DNA from: Drosophila miranda
Taxonomy: Eukaryota; Arthropoda; Insecta; Diptera; Drosophilidae
DNA: 64,000 bases
Direction of reading: 5' to 3'
Assembly (NCBI RefSeq): GCF_003369915.1
Contig: NW_022881603.1
Coordinates: 52,659,271-52,723,270 of the forward strand
The notes beneath the pieces were generated by a model. The model searched no databases and had not been told where the DNA came from. It was given only the letters and a program-made list of their open reading frames with translations. Every line of letters starts with the position of its first letter. Within the stretch, counting starts at the first letter, position 1. The position numbers and the translations under genes are program-made. This document shows positions 20,753 through 31,519 of the stretch, in pieces.

Positions 20753-21321
20753 CATTTCTTCTTTTCATCTTTTCATTACTGTTCCGCTCCCTGGTCCGGG
20801 GCAGCCAGCATTGAGTTGATCGTTTGAGTGGATGCGTGTATGTGTGTGTATGTGGTTGTGCGCAGCAGTCCGTTGTCTCGGCAGTGGGAGTGGCAGAAAT
20901 CCACCACCTTCCAGTTGTTGTTGTCTTCTCTCTTACTCTCAGGGAGTTCACTGGCGGCACTTCGAGATCTATAGGAGAAGGAGGAGACAGAAAATGCGCA
21001 GCAGAAATGCTAACGCTCATAGTTTTGAACAGCAGCGCCTTGTTCGGACGCGTTTTTGGCAGTCGGTCGCGTGAGTCTTCTACTCTTTTTATTAATTTGC
21101 AGTTGTCCATTCCTATGTCGTTAGTTGCTCGGTTTAGGAAGATATTAATCGGAGTGATCTTTCCGTAACGGCCATTTCGGTGTCTGCTTTGTCCGGGGCA
21201 TTCGTCGCGCTCGCATATATTTGTGTTTTCTTTCGTGCGTTTGTGTGTTCTGTGTCCAAATGGGGCAGCCATGGTTGTTGCCTTCTTAGGGGCTGAACGG
21301 GAATTTGTTGGCGGTAAGTCT
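20753..21321 (-). mobile_element. Element D 3' UTR, right part
   Basis: Follows the ORF2 stop of element D. It has a G/T-rich plus strand (tgtatgtgtgtgtatgtgg) and no convincing ORF. A 250-codon open frame on the minus strand spans it but has low complexity and ends inside the BEL LTR. Confidence 0.55.
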
Positions 21322-22119
21322 TCACTGCTGCTGAGCGTTTTGGTTGTTATTTTCAGTGCTTGTTGTTGCTGCTGCTGGCAGTGGCTGGCTTCCATGGGCA
21401 TTTGTGCTAGTGTGTATGTGCGCGCTTCCATTGACTTGGCCGTTCTCGCTCTGCCGCGAATGTGTGTCAAGCGTCAGGTCAGTGGGTATATCATTCAAAG
21501 CTGCACCAATTGCCAGGCCCAATCGCTCTAATCGCTGTCTTCTGCTGCTGACCGTCAAGTCTATTGTGGCTATGGGAGCAGGCTCCAGTAACCTTCGTCT
21601 TGGGAGTATGACCTCTGTGTAATAATTGTACTCCGGTGGCGGCGACACTGGGCGGTTCATCCTGATCAGCATCCTCCGCATGTCATCGAGGTTCCTGTCG
21701 TGGCTTATTTGGTCCTCTTCCGTGTACGGGCGCTGATTTGGGATCATCACGATACGTTCCCATTCGTGCTTCGCGAGTTCCTTGGGTAGGTGTTTGCCTA
21801 GAAACTCGGAATACCGGGGTCTTGCCACTCTATGCGGTACATAGGGGTCATTGACCACTTTGGCTGCCTCGATGTTGTGGTGGGATCTCATTTGCTCCGT
21901 GTACCTTTTGCATGCCCTCTCATAGACTGCCTCAACCGTGTCCACTTCCAGGTCCCTGTGAATGGTGTCGTTCCTCACATACCATGGCGCATTGCAGATC
22001 AGGCGAAGAGTCTTGTTTTGTTCAACCTGGATCCGTCCAAATTCCGCGCTGCTAGCTAATGGACCCCATACGGCCAATGTGTACTGCCAGATAGGTGCAA
22101 TCATCTGCTTGTACAACAC
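21322..22119 (-). pseudogene. Element D ORF2 C-terminus (TART-like), 5'-truncated
   Basis: Begins mid-ORF with VLYKQMIAPIWQYTLAVWGP, the thumb/C-terminal region of Jockey-clade Pol. VEAVYERACKRY and RVARPRYSEF follow, and the C-terminal extension is rich in Q, S and T. The first codon is GTG, so there is no native start. The truncation at 22119 abuts the A4 tail of element E. About 265 codons remain open to the stop at 21322. Confidence 0.85.
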
Positions 22120-22229
22120 TTTTGTTCTTGTTCGTCTTGCGAACTAAATTGGTAGTCTCTCTTCATGTCGAACCAATTCCCATCACCACCTGCATTAGCA
22201 GGGGGGAGGGAGGCTGACATGAAGAGAGA
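22120..22229 (-). other. 3' end of element E: oligo(A)4 and terminal hairpin
   Basis: T4 at 22120-22123 (3' A4 tail), then 32 nt, then tctctcttcatgtc (22156-22169) and its perfect complement gacatgaagagaga (22216-22229), with a 46-nt loop. Inner stem cctgc/gcagg lies at 22189-22202, followed by a G-run, gggggagggagg. The geometry matches that of element D. Confidence 0.75.
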
Positions 22230-22694
22230 ACCGTTTTATTTGATTATACTCTTTAGCATATTCTACAAATAGTTTCGCACCGGCTGCTTATCTACATTAC
22301 ATTTAGTTGCAGACGTGGCTGTAAATTGGCAGGGTAACATTTGTTACGGTATTGGCTTATTTGGTATTTTTTAACAGCTATCGATAATTTGGCTAGATGC
22401 CAGGGTAACACTAATCTTATTGCTACTTTGTTTACATTGTTTTTAATTTGTTTTAATTATTTCAGGTGGAGTATGCGGCCGTGGAGAACATCATTACGCC
22501 TATTGGTCTCTTCGTCGGCTGCGAAGTGGAATCCTTGCGAGTGTCGGCGCTAAACTGGGACTGCAGGACAGCATCAACAGGGCTGAAGCTGGCCGAGGTC
22601 CAGTGCATCGTCATTCTGGATGTGGGTTACCAATTTCTGTGAAGGTGAAGTGGTTTCGTATCTGTGGAAGAATAGAAAGGTTTTTAGTTTCTTT
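22230..22694 (-). mobile_element. Element E 3' UTR with antisense splice-like signals
   Basis: On the plus strand, ttttaattatttcag ends at 22465 and is followed by a coding-like block. A gtgaag donor near 22645 and a cttttcag acceptor at 22698 then bound a 54-nt intron-like segment. The sequence is repeated almost exactly in element F. No sense ORF. Confidence 0.6.
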
Positions 22695-24569
22695 TCAGCC
22701 GCCGCCATCATCTGGATTCTGGAGCTGCCGCCGTCCATCATCAGGTTCTCTGCTGGGGCCGTCATTTGCCTGCGTAGCAGCTGCATTAGCGCTACTGCGG
22801 CTGATTTCCATATTGTGTGTTGCAAACGGATTGCGCAGCCAGTTCTCGCGTCTGACTTGGAGCAATATTGTTTGGATGGCTGTCAGGCTTCTGTTGCTGT
22901 TTGGATTGTGCTCTTCTATCATTGCGGCATACCTTGGCCTGGCCAGCCTTCTTGGAATGTATGGGTGCGTTGCGATCTCACAGGCAAGTAAATTTGTGTG
23001 CTGCATTAACCGAGTGTAGTAGTTCCTGCAGAGTCTGTTATAAACTTCTTCCACAGTTGCTACTTGGAGATCCGCATGCAGTACGTTGTTGCTCACATAA
23101 CAGGGAGCATTTGTCATTGCTCTGAGAGCTTTGTTTTGGATCGTCTGAAGCTTTGCCATTTGCATGTTTGAAGTCAGTGGCCCCCAGACTGGCATGGCAT
23201 ACTGCCATATTGGGGCAATCAGCTGCTTATAGAGGAGGACCTTTGGAGGTAGTGGGAGTTTGCTGTTTCTGCCGATGATCCAGTCGAGCTTTTTGATCCG
23301 GGCCCTTGTTTTAGTGACAACAGCCGCTACGTGCTTATTGAAATTGAGCTTCGTATCCATCTGTATTCCTAGGTATGGCATTACGGGTTTTTTGGCCAGG
23401 AGTTGCCCGGCTAACCTTGGAGCTGGAGTGTGTAGCTGCACAGGTGAGAGAGTGTGTAGAACATGAGCAGTTTTTGCAAGACTGATGGTTATTCCCCATT
23501 TCTTAGCCCATGATAATGCATCAGCCAGGAGCCGCTCCACATTTTCGTTGGCTTGTTTTGGACTTGGGGCAGATACGAGGTATACTGCGTCATCAGCGTA
23601 CGTTGCTAGCATTTGGGTTGAGTTTGCGTGTCTTGGTGGCTGCGGCATGTCGGCAGTGTAAAGATTGTAGAGTACTGGGCCAAGTACGCTTCCTTGCGGC
23701 ACTCCAGCGGTTATGTGCTTTAGGCTTGAGGTGATGTTGTTGCAGCAGACGACTTTGAAGCTTCTGTCTGAGAGATAGCTGGTGAGTAGAATGTATAGAT
23801 TGTCAGGTATTACTGTTTTAACTTTGCAGAGAAGACCCTGATGCCAGACTCTATCAAAGGCCTCCTGGATATCCATGTACACAGCACTGCAATGCCGCTG
23901 CGCTTCGTAGGATCTGAGGATGAATTGCGTGACTCGTCCGATTTGCTGTTCCGCTGAGTGCTGACTTCTGAAGCCAAATTGATGGTTTGGAATAGCCATG
24001 GCAAAGCTTTCTTCGTCAAAAAGTCGTTTGAGGATGAGGCGTTCAAGGATTTTGGAGAAGCCTGTAAGCAGGCTGATGGGTCTGTAGGACTCAAGCCTAT
24101 CACTCGGCTTTCCTGGCTTCCTTAACATAGAGATTTTTGCGCATTTCCAGGACTTTGGGAAGTGGCCGAACTGCAGAGCCGAGTTGCATATCAACAGCAG
24201 ATACTCGATGGCGGATGTTGGCAGAGATTTAATGACGCGATTGTCGATACTGTCGAAACCGGGTGCCTTTTTCGTCTTGAGCTTCTTAATTTCCGATTTG
24301 AGTTCCTGGATGGTCACAGGTCTGATTATTTGAGCAGCTTCATCTGGACCGTTATCTTGTAATACTGCGTTAATTTCTTCTCTGTCTTCTAGGTCTGCCG
24401 TGATCTTTGGCGTGAAACGTGCTTCCAGGTGCTGCGCAAAGGCCTCAGCTTTTTCCTCCGTAGTTTTGCACCAAGGATCAGCAGGAGCTTGCTGCCCTTC
24501 CGCAACGTGCCTTCTGACTGGCAGATTTGGGATGGGCTGTCTCTTGATTGTGTTGGTAAGCCGCCACAG
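22695..24569 (-). CDS. Element E ORF2: TART-like reverse transcriptase, 5'-truncated
   Basis: Open for about 625 codons. The frame continues upstream of the ATG at 24317 to 24569 (LWRLTNTIKRQP), where it is cut and meets the A4 tail of element F. RT blocks are intact: KKAPGFDSIDNRVIK, SYRPISLLTGFSKILERL, HQFGFRSQHS, DIQEAFDRVWHQGLL, AGVPQGSVLGP, ATYADDAVYL, MPYLGIQMD. The thumb and a C-terminal extension (RRLARPRYAAM) resemble TART. The endonuclease is missing because of the 5' truncation. No lesion is visible in the RT domain, so this is the best preserved RT in the window. Confidence 0.88.
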   Translation of the reverse strand: MWRLTNTIKRQPIPNLPVRRHVAEGQQAPADPWCKTTEEKAEAFAQHLEARFTPKITADLEDREEINAVLQDNGPDEAAQIIRPVTIQELKSEIKKLKTKKAPGFDSIDNRVIKSLPTSAIEYLLLICNSALQFGHFPKSWKCAKISMLRKPGKPSDRLESYRPISLLTGFSKILERLILKRLFDEESFAMAIPNHQFGFRSQHSAEQQIGRVTQFILRSYEAQRHCSAVYMDIQEAFDRVWHQGLLCKVKTVIPDNLYILLTSYLSDRSFKVVCCNNITSSLKHITAGVPQGSVLGPVLYNLYTADMPQPPRHANSTQMLATYADDAVYLVSAPSPKQANENVERLLADALSWAKKWGITISLAKTAHVLHTLSPVQLHTPAPRLAGQLLAKKPVMPYLGIQMDTKLNFNKHVAAVVTKTRARIKKLDWIIGRNSKLPLPPKVLLYKQLIAPIWQYAMPVWGPLTSNMQMAKLQTIQNKALRAMTNAPCYVSNNVLHADLQVATVEEVYNRLCRNYYTRLMQHTNLLACEIATHPYIPRRLARPRYAAMIEEHNPNSNRSLTAIQTILLQVRRENWLRNPFATHNMEISRSSANAAATQANDGPSREPDDGRRQLQNPDDGGG

Positions 24570-24679
24570 TTTTGTTCTTGTTCGTCTTGCGAACTAAATT
24601 GGTAGTCTCTCTTCATGTCGAACCAATTTCCAACGCCACCTGCATTAGCAGGGGGGAGGGAGGCTGACATGAAGAGAGA
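24570..24679 (-). other. 3' end of element F: oligo(A)4 and terminal hairpin
   Basis: Same arms as element E: 24606-24619 and 24666-24679, T4 at 24570-24573. It abuts the 5'-truncated element E at 24569. Confidence 0.75.
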
Positions 24680-25144
24680 ACCGTTTTATTTTATTATACT
24701 CTTTAGCATATTCTACAAATAGTTTCGCGCCGGCTGCTTATCTACATTACATGTAGTGGCAGACGTGGCTGAACATTGGCAGGGTAACATTTGTTACGGT
24801 ATTGGCTTATTTGGTATTTTTTAACAGCTATCGATAATTTGGCTAGATGCCAGGGTAACACTAATCTTATTGCTACTTTGTTTACATTGTTTTTAATTTG
24901 TTTTAATTATTTCAGGTGGAGTATGCGGCCGTGGAGAACATCATTACGCCTATTGGTCTCTTCGTCGGCTGCGAAGTGGAATCCTTGCGAGTGTCGGCGC
25001 TAAACTGGGACTGCAGGACAGCATCAACAGGGCTGAAGCTGGCCGAGGTCCAGTGCATCGTCATTCTGGATGTGGGTTACCAATTTCTGTGTAGGTGAAG
25101 TGGTTTCGTATCTGTGGAAGAATAGAAAGGTTTTTAGTTTCTTT
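24680..25144 (-). mobile_element. Element F 3' UTR
   Basis: Near-identical to 22230-22694, including the tatttcag acceptor (plus strand) at 24915. Here the donor context is gtaggtgaag, a better match than in E. Confidence 0.6.
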
Positions 25145-25749
25145 TCAGCCGCCGCCATCATCTGGATTCTGGAGCTGCCGCCGTCCATCATCAGGTTCTC
25201 TGCTGGGGCCGTCATTTGCCTGCGTAGCAGCTGCATTAGCGCTACTGCGGCTGATTTCCATATTGTGTGTTGCAAACGGATTGCGCAGCCAGTTCTCGCG
25301 TCTGACTTGGAGCAATATTGTTTGGATGGCTGTCAGGCTTCTGTTGCTGTTTGGATTGTGCTCTTCTATCATTGCGGCATACCTTGGCCTGGCCAGCCTT
25401 CTTGGAATGTATGGGTGCGTTGCGATCTCACAGGCAAGTAAATTTGTGTGCTGCATTAACCGAGTGTAGTAGTTCCTGCAGAGTCTGTTATAAACTTCTT
25501 CCACAGTTGCTACTTGGAGATCCGCATGCAGTGCGTTGTTGCTCGCATACCAGGGAGCATTTGTCATTGCTCTGAGAGCTTTGTTTTGGATCGTCTGGAG
25601 CTTTGCCATTTGCATGTTTGAAGTCAGTGGCCTCAGACTGGCATGGCATACTGCCATATTGGGGCAATCAGCTGCTTATAGAGGAGGACCTTTGGAGGTA
25701 GTGGGAGTTTGCTGTTTCTGCCGATGATCCAGTCGAGCTTTTTGATCCG
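25145..25749 (-). pseudogene. Element F ORF2 C-terminal fragment
   Basis: Starts RIKKLDWIIGRNSKL at the truncation point 25749, homologous to element E. A 1-nt loss at ccagtctgaggcc (about 25632) shifts the frame; from 25628 down the frame agrees with E and is otherwise almost identical. The A8 tail of unit 1 abuts at 25750. Confidence 0.85.
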
Positions 25750-26075
25750 TTTTTTTTCGAGGTAATTTTGATGCAAGTGCACGCCTACGTTGCGCACACT
25801 CGCCCGCCAGTTTTGCTACTGACGGAGTTTATTTTCAGCTTTTCTTATTACCCTTACATTGGCAATTTACATTTAAGCTTGACTTACAGCAATAATGTTC
25901 TTTTGAATTTTTGCGGGCAATTGACATTAACATTAACATTACATTAACATCTAGAGACATGTTACATGTTACATTCTATCAGTTTTTTATTTTATTTTTT
26001 TTTTTATTCATTTATTAAATTAACAAATTATCTGTTAATAAAGGTACTTAGTTACTAAAGGCGGAAAAAGATAAG

Positions 26076-27149
26076 TTAAAAGTTAGATAAATTTAAATGA
26101 TTATAAATATTGCATGCAATTAGTTTAAGAGACAGTTCAGGGGATAGGGTTTGACAGAGGGAGTTATAATTATGGCACAAAACCCTAAAAGGTTCATGAT
26201 CAGCATAATTAGACCTACATATGGGTAGACGGATAGGCCTAAAAGTACGGGTAGGTCTAGATGGAACGGCCAAGTCAATCTGACCCAAGAGAGTTTGGGA
26301 TTCAACAGTCCCAAGAAGGAGCTTGTGCACGAACATTACGCCATTGCATATTCTGCGATGGTGCAACGACGGCAGGTCAATAAGATTTAGCCTAGACCGG
26401 TAGGGTGGCAAGATTCTCCCCGAGTCCCAGTTAAAGTTCCGAAGGGCAAAAATTAAAAATTGCTTTTGCACGGATTCAATAACAGCCTGCTGCTCTTTAT
26501 ACTGCGGGCTCCACACACAAGAACAATACTCCAATATAGGACGTACTAACGAGATGTACAGTTGTTTCGTAACGTACGGGTCGTCAAACTCCTTGGACCA
26601 ACGCTTGATGAACGCTAAAACACCCTTAGCTTTATTTACAGTTGCAGCTATATGGGTGTTGAAACACATCTTATGATCAAAAAGGACTCCGAGGTCATTT
26701 GAACTCGAAATTCGCTCAAGGACATGATTTCCTAGAACATATGAGACAAAATAAGGAGCGCGACGGTAAAATGTCATAAGTTTGCATTTGGAAAGGTTCA
26801 GAAAAAGAAGATTAGTTGAACACCACAATAGTAGTTCACTTAGATCAAGTTGAAGGCGTGTGTGCAAATACCAATCAGAGTAAGAAAGACAGATTTTGAC
26901 ATCATCAGCATACATTAGTGTAGTAGAGTATGTTATAACTTGAGGAAGGTCATTCACAAATAAAATAAACAGAAGCCGGACCAGATGACTTCCCTGTGGC
27001 ACACCTGAAGTAACATTAACAGTATTTGGCAACACGTTAGAAAACAAAACACGTTGAGTACGGTTAGAGAGATAGGACAAAATCCAATCTAGAAGATTCG
27101 TTGGGAACCCTAATAAAGAGAGCTTTTGAATAAGCAGAGCATGGTTCAC
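26076..27149 (-). pseudogene. CR1/Jockey-type reverse transcriptase, partial
   Basis: 357 codons starting within the conserved KAFDSVNHALL block. SGVPQGSHLVRLLFILFVNDL and LMYADDVKICL give the RT core, with catalytic YADD. The C-terminal domain has ILEYCSCVWSPQYK. In the usual GSxLGPLLF motif the LGP is LVR here. The N-terminal RT blocks were removed by a deletion that joins the endonuclease tail to TDVVFTDFSKAFDS. This family is distinct from elements C-F. Confidence 0.8.
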
Positions 27150-27181
27150 AGAATCGAATGCCTTGCTGAAGTCCGTAAAAA

Positions 27182-27834
27182 CTACATCCGTAGTACAGTG
27201 ATATCTGGAACAAACGTATTAAGGGCGGAGTAAATAGAACTATAAAACGAGTTAACAGTTGCATCTATGTTCGGTAATGAATAAAGAAACGACCAATCAA
27301 CACGCGAGTGATGTAGATCTAAATCGATAAAGTTTGTTTTGCGAAAACACTTTATGTGACAAGGAGCCATGGAACTGTCAGCACCTCCAGATTGTGTACA
27401 CTCCAGTGATATCAACAAAGTTGGATGGTAAGGATCTTCAGGGAGAGATATTGGGCTTGCTCTAGATACCGTAGCAAGAGAACCATCGTTAACAAAAACG
27501 AGGTCAAGAAGTCTGTCCCTAATGTTTTTAACGGCATTAATTCGGACAAGGGAATCATTATGGCAATTGGGAAACAACAGGTTAGCGTCATTACAAGGCA
27601 GCCAAGAAAGAAATGGGAGGTTAAAGTCCCCCATGACAATAATTCGATCATTGCACCCTAATGTAGAAACAACATTATTAATTGCTGAAAGGTGGTGTAA
27701 GTAAAGCTCAGCATCAGACCTGGGAGGAATGTAAGAGCAGGTTAAATAGAAAAATGCGGAGCCAACACGAACTTTGACTGCAACAAATTCAATTCCATGA
27801 ATGTTATTGAATGGGAATAACTCAGATGAGAAAA
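27182..27834 (-). pseudogene. CR1/Jockey-type endonuclease, partial
   Basis: APE-type endonuclease fragment: FYLTCSYIPPRSDAEL, IVMGDFNLPFLSWLP, and a PYHPTLLISLE block where SDH-type His is expected. The first residues of the open frame upstream of 27834 come from unit 1. It is fused out of frame with the RT piece. Confidence 0.75.
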
Positions 27835-27969
27835 CAGCCCTATTTTGACATTCGCAACAATTGACGTGCATTTATACAAACAGGTGGTCACAAAGAGATG
27901 AGTATTTGGACAAATTGCAACATTAATGACATTTATAGACTAATTTAATTTTATTTATTTTCTATTTCA

Positions 27970-29129
27970 GGTACTGGAGGATCATCGTCGTCGTCTGGAG
28001 CAGTGTGGATGGCACAGGGCGCATCCGCCTCAGCGCTGGATGTGCACGTGTGTGTGATGCAGCAGATCACGCATCTGCGGCATCAGAATTGGCAGAGGCA
28101 GGATCCAGGAGTTGGCGTGAATGGTGATGGTGTTTGGCGAGCGACTCTGGTCCGGCCGCCCATGTTGCTTTTACCTGGAGATCTGGGGATTGGCACTGGC
28201 CAATCGGGGTGCGTTGACCAGTGGAAATGGCCGCAAATGAGTGCGGATTGTCTGCATCCGAGTGGCTGCTGGTCCGGCCACCCAGGATACACTGCCGATG
28301 TAGTTGGAGAGTCGTCTGTATTGGCTGGCCTCGTCGTTGGATTGCCGCTGCTGTTTTGTGATGATGATGGCGTGACGTCATGGCCATCGGTTGACGGCAG
28401 CGTAATCGGAGGGGCGTCCGAATTGGGCCCAACTTGCAACAAAATGTTGCGGTTGGTGGCGAGGCAGGTACTGGAGAGGCTGATCTGTGAGTGTATTGAC
28501 AGGTAAGTGTGATTAGTAGAAGTATTGGCTATTTTGTGTTGATGCGTGAATTGATGTTTTCCTTCTTTTAGCGGCAGCCTGGATGTTGATGGCGACGACG
28601 ATAGGGACTTCAAATTTCGCCCATTTGGCAGGAATTGGATGGAATTGGATGTGTGTATTTGGACCATTTTGTGTTGATGTGAGTATTGACGTCATTTTTG
28701 GTTTGTTTACAGTGGCTGCTCTGGACCTGTGCGGTGGATTGTCAGGAGCGTCGTCAATAAATCCTAAAATGTCGTCCAATTGGCATCAGATGTGTGGTGT
28801 TGATGACGGGGCAGCTGCTGAAGGGGCAGATCTGTCGGAGGCGTGGCAGGTACGTGTGATTATTTTGGTGTTTTGTCCATATTTTGTTGGTATGCGAATT
28901 TACGTCATTTTGTTTTATTTCAGTGGCTGCTCTGGACCTGTGCGGTGAATTATCAGGAGAGTCGTCAATATATTCCAAGAATGTCGTCAAATTAGCAGCA
29001 AAGGTTTGGTCTATTTGTCGTGGCATCTGCTGGTGGGGCAGCTCTGCCGATGGCGTGTCAGGTGAGTACGTATTGGTCATTTTTCATTTTTCGTGGTTAT
29101 GTGAGTTAATGGTTTCCATCTGTTTTTAG
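27970..29129 (+). repeat. Antisense splice-like modules, unit 1
   Basis: Acceptor tctatttcag at 27970, final acceptor gtttttag at 29129. One module pair is fused by a deletion near 28645 (ttggatggaattggatg), so unit 1 has one module fewer than unit 3. Confidence 0.7.
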
Positions 29130-29480
29130 TGGCTGCCTCAGGACCGACTTTTGGGCTCATCAAAAGACGTCAGAGTAGTAGCTATCGTAGGCGTCTATGA
29201 TCTCCGCTATCTCGTCGTCAAATCAATCGTCGTCCGTCCACAGGTCGTCGCCATCGTCGCTGAGTGCTTCGCAGTCCATATCAGAGTCCTCCGATACGGC
29301 TGCGGCGTCAGGTTGTGTATTGGCGGCGGGTCTTGTAGGTGTTGGTGCTGCTGCTGGTGTCTGTGTTGGAGGATTGGCCACTGCTGAGCCACTGCCCTTT
29401 GCTTCCGTCAGGTTTTTTAATTAATGTGGTAAGTTCTTGCAGTCTTTTCTCTAAGTTTTCAATTTTAACGGCGTACTCTT

Positions 29481-30140
29481 TTAAGATTTCCACACACTTG
29501 CCATCGCATTGGATGGCTGGATGCCCAGCCGTTCCAGCTCCTCAGTAATCCAGCTGCTTGGCGTAGTGTGGTGTAAATGCCGCACTATTACACGGTAGCC
29601 CCTGTCGCTGCGCGGCTGGTGTGTATGGAGTTGGGTTTTATCTTCAGCAAGGGCGTTCTGTATGACGTTGTATGTTGCCATGTCATCGCACTGGACTCTG
29701 AGTCCACTGTTGGCCATGGATTTCGTCGTAAATTTCCCCACATTTGGATTGATGGTCAATTTATTTATGAGGGGTACAATTGCAGGCACCAGGGGCAGGA
29801 AGAGTGTAGGGACCTTGGTACTACGTATTGGCGGTTGGACGGGCGTTAAATTTACATTAATGGCTGGCTGATGTTGCGGCTGATGGTTGTCCGTCTCCAT
29901 CTGTTGACGTTCAGACTCCATCCTTTGTGGCTCCCTATGTTGTTGGACCTCACACTGTTTATTTGGCGGTGTGCATATTTGACCAATCGTCGGCGTCTCT
30001 TGCTCTGACTCTATCTGTCGGGTCTCATGATGCAGTCTTTTGGCAAATTGGCTCTTAAACATAGGCGTGTCCAGTGTCAGGCAGGTAAAGTCGTCATTAT
30101 CTGAATCCGTTTCGATCGCCGCGCATCTTCGTTTAGCCAT
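29481..30140 (-). pseudogene. Unit 1 gag, internally deleted
   Basis: The first about 205 residues match the array gag through TEELERLG and then jump to IQPSNAMASVWKS, out of frame. About 1.07 kb is gone between gatggctgg and cccagccgttcc, removing all zinc knuckles and the Q-rich region. Confidence 0.85.
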
Positions 30141-30305
30141 TCTTTTACCAGCTTTATTCTGGTATTAGGCCTTGTCAGTGCATTATGCTCGTCCGCCTGA
30201 GTCAAAGTAGGCAGCAAGCATTTTCTGCTTCTGCTAGTGTTGGTGCTTTTATCTGTCGTCAAACGTTGTTGCTGTTGCTGGTCATTGTTTTGCTGTATGC
30301 CGTTT

Positions 30306-30956
30306 TTAGTTTCGGCATAAGTCATGTGTTTGTTTTTGTTTTGGTATTGCGTAGGTCAGGGTAGCTTCGTTTGGTTTGCTGTTCGTGTTTGTGTTTTGTT
30401 TCGGCGGGAGAGAGCAAGCATCTCTCTTTTTGTCATAAGTGCGTGTGTGCATGTTTGGCGGCAAACGCTTTGGGGCTTGAAGTGACGCGCCTTCGTTTTG
30501 TTTTTGCGCCGAGGGTTCGGATGCTGAGAGAGCGCAAGCGTCGCTCTCTATGATGCTTGTGTGAGTTGTTTGGTTGTTTTTGTTTTCGCTGATGGTTTGG
30601 CGCGAAAACATATGGGCACAATCTTTGTTTTTGTTTTGGTTGTGTGCAGTTAAATGCTCTTTGGTTAGAGCGAATGCGCCGCTATTTTTGGAGCCCGTTG
30701 CGCTTTCGCTTCTGGGAGCAATTTTTGTCTGCGTCTTTGTCGGTGTCTTTGATGGCGGTTGTTGTTTTTGTGTACTAGCGTCAGTTTTTGGTGGGATTGG
30801 CAGGAATTTTTTAACATATAGGCTCCTGTCCAAGAAGCGACGCTCAAATTCCAGAACCGTCGCTCCCAAGGAACTCTGGGAACTCTCTGGCGAGTCCATC
30901 TCCAACTCACCCGCTTCGGCTGATGATTCTCTTGCCGAGTTGTCCATAACATCCAT
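30306..30956 (-). CDS. Unit 1 gag N-terminal ORF (216 codons)
   Basis: Starts MDVMDNSARESSAEAGELE. Same product as in units 2-5 except C in KNKDCAHMFS where others have Y. It is separated from the main gag by the shared frame lesions. Confidence 0.7.
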   Translation of the reverse strand: MDVMDNSARESSAEAGELEMDSPESSQSSLGATVLEFERRFLDRSLYVKKFLPIPPKTDASTQKQQPPSKTPTKTQTKIAPRSESATGSKNSGAFALTKEHLTAHNQNKNKDCAHMFSRQTISENKNNQTTHTSIIESDACALSASEPSAQKQNEGASLQAPKRLPPNMHTRTYDKKRDACSLPPKQNTNTNSKPNEATLTYAIPKQKQTHDLCRN

Positions 30957-31170
30957 ATTTTGGGTCGTCAGTTTTGGAGCAAGTGCGTCCGTTTGGTGGC
31001 CTGGTCCAGTTGCGTCAGTAGCTTGCTTTTCTTTCCTCTTCTATTGCAGCTAGCTTTTAGCTGCGTGGTCCAGATGGGATTATTGGCTTCACTGAATTAC
31101 GGCACGATTACAGATGATTAGATTGCATTATTTGCAATTATTTGGCACATATTCATTTCCCGGTTTAAAC

Positions 31171-31181
31171 GCACGCCTTTT
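31171..31181. other. Unusual junction between units 1 and 2
   Basis: Filler gcacgcctttt between cggtttaaac and aagtgcacgcc. It contains T4 and a 7-bp copy of the adjacent gcacgcc. Unit 2 lacks the terminal 22 nt and A8 present on other units. Confidence 0.7.
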
Positions 31182-31519
31182 AAGTGCACGCCTACGTTGC
31201 GCACACTCGCCCGCCAGTTTTGCTACTGACGGAGTTTATTTCCAGCTTTTCTTATTACCCTTACATTGGCAATTTACATTTAAGCTTGACTCACAACAAT
31301 AATGTTCTTTTGAATTTTTGCGGGCAATTGACATTAACATTACATTAACATTAACATCTAGAGCCATGTTTACATTCTATCAGTCTGGCAGCCCTATTTT
31401 GACATTCGCAACAATTTGCGTGCATTTATACGAAGGTGGTCACAAAGAGATGAGTATTGAACAAAATTGCAACATTAATGACATTTATAGACTATAGACT
31501 ATTTATAGATTCTATTTCA

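Larger units (their letters stand above)
25983..27834 (-). mobile_element. CR1/Jockey-type non-LTR element inserted in unit 1
   Basis: Inserted between attctatcag and cagccctatt of unit 1; relative to other units a few bases (tctgg) are lost at the site. The 3' end is A/T-rich (minus-strand poly-A-like stretch at 25983-26015). It is 5'-truncated and internally deleted. Confidence 0.8.
25750..31170 (-). mobile_element. Gag-only telomeric-type element, unit 1
   Basis: Begins (3' end) with A8 at 25750-25757 on truncated element F and ends (5' end) at cggtttaaac, about 60 nt short of other units. It is interrupted by a CR1/Jockey-type element and has lost about 1.07 kb of gag. Antisense modules lie at 27970-29129. 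Confidence 0.85.

Noticed and set aside
20721..21470. Minus-strand ORF of 249 codons
   Set aside because: Overlaps the element D ORF2 in another frame, has low complexity, and ends inside the BEL1 LTR.
22603..23019. Cys/Ser-rich plus-strand ORFs in elements E and F
   Set aside because: Antisense shadows of the RT C-terminal extension.
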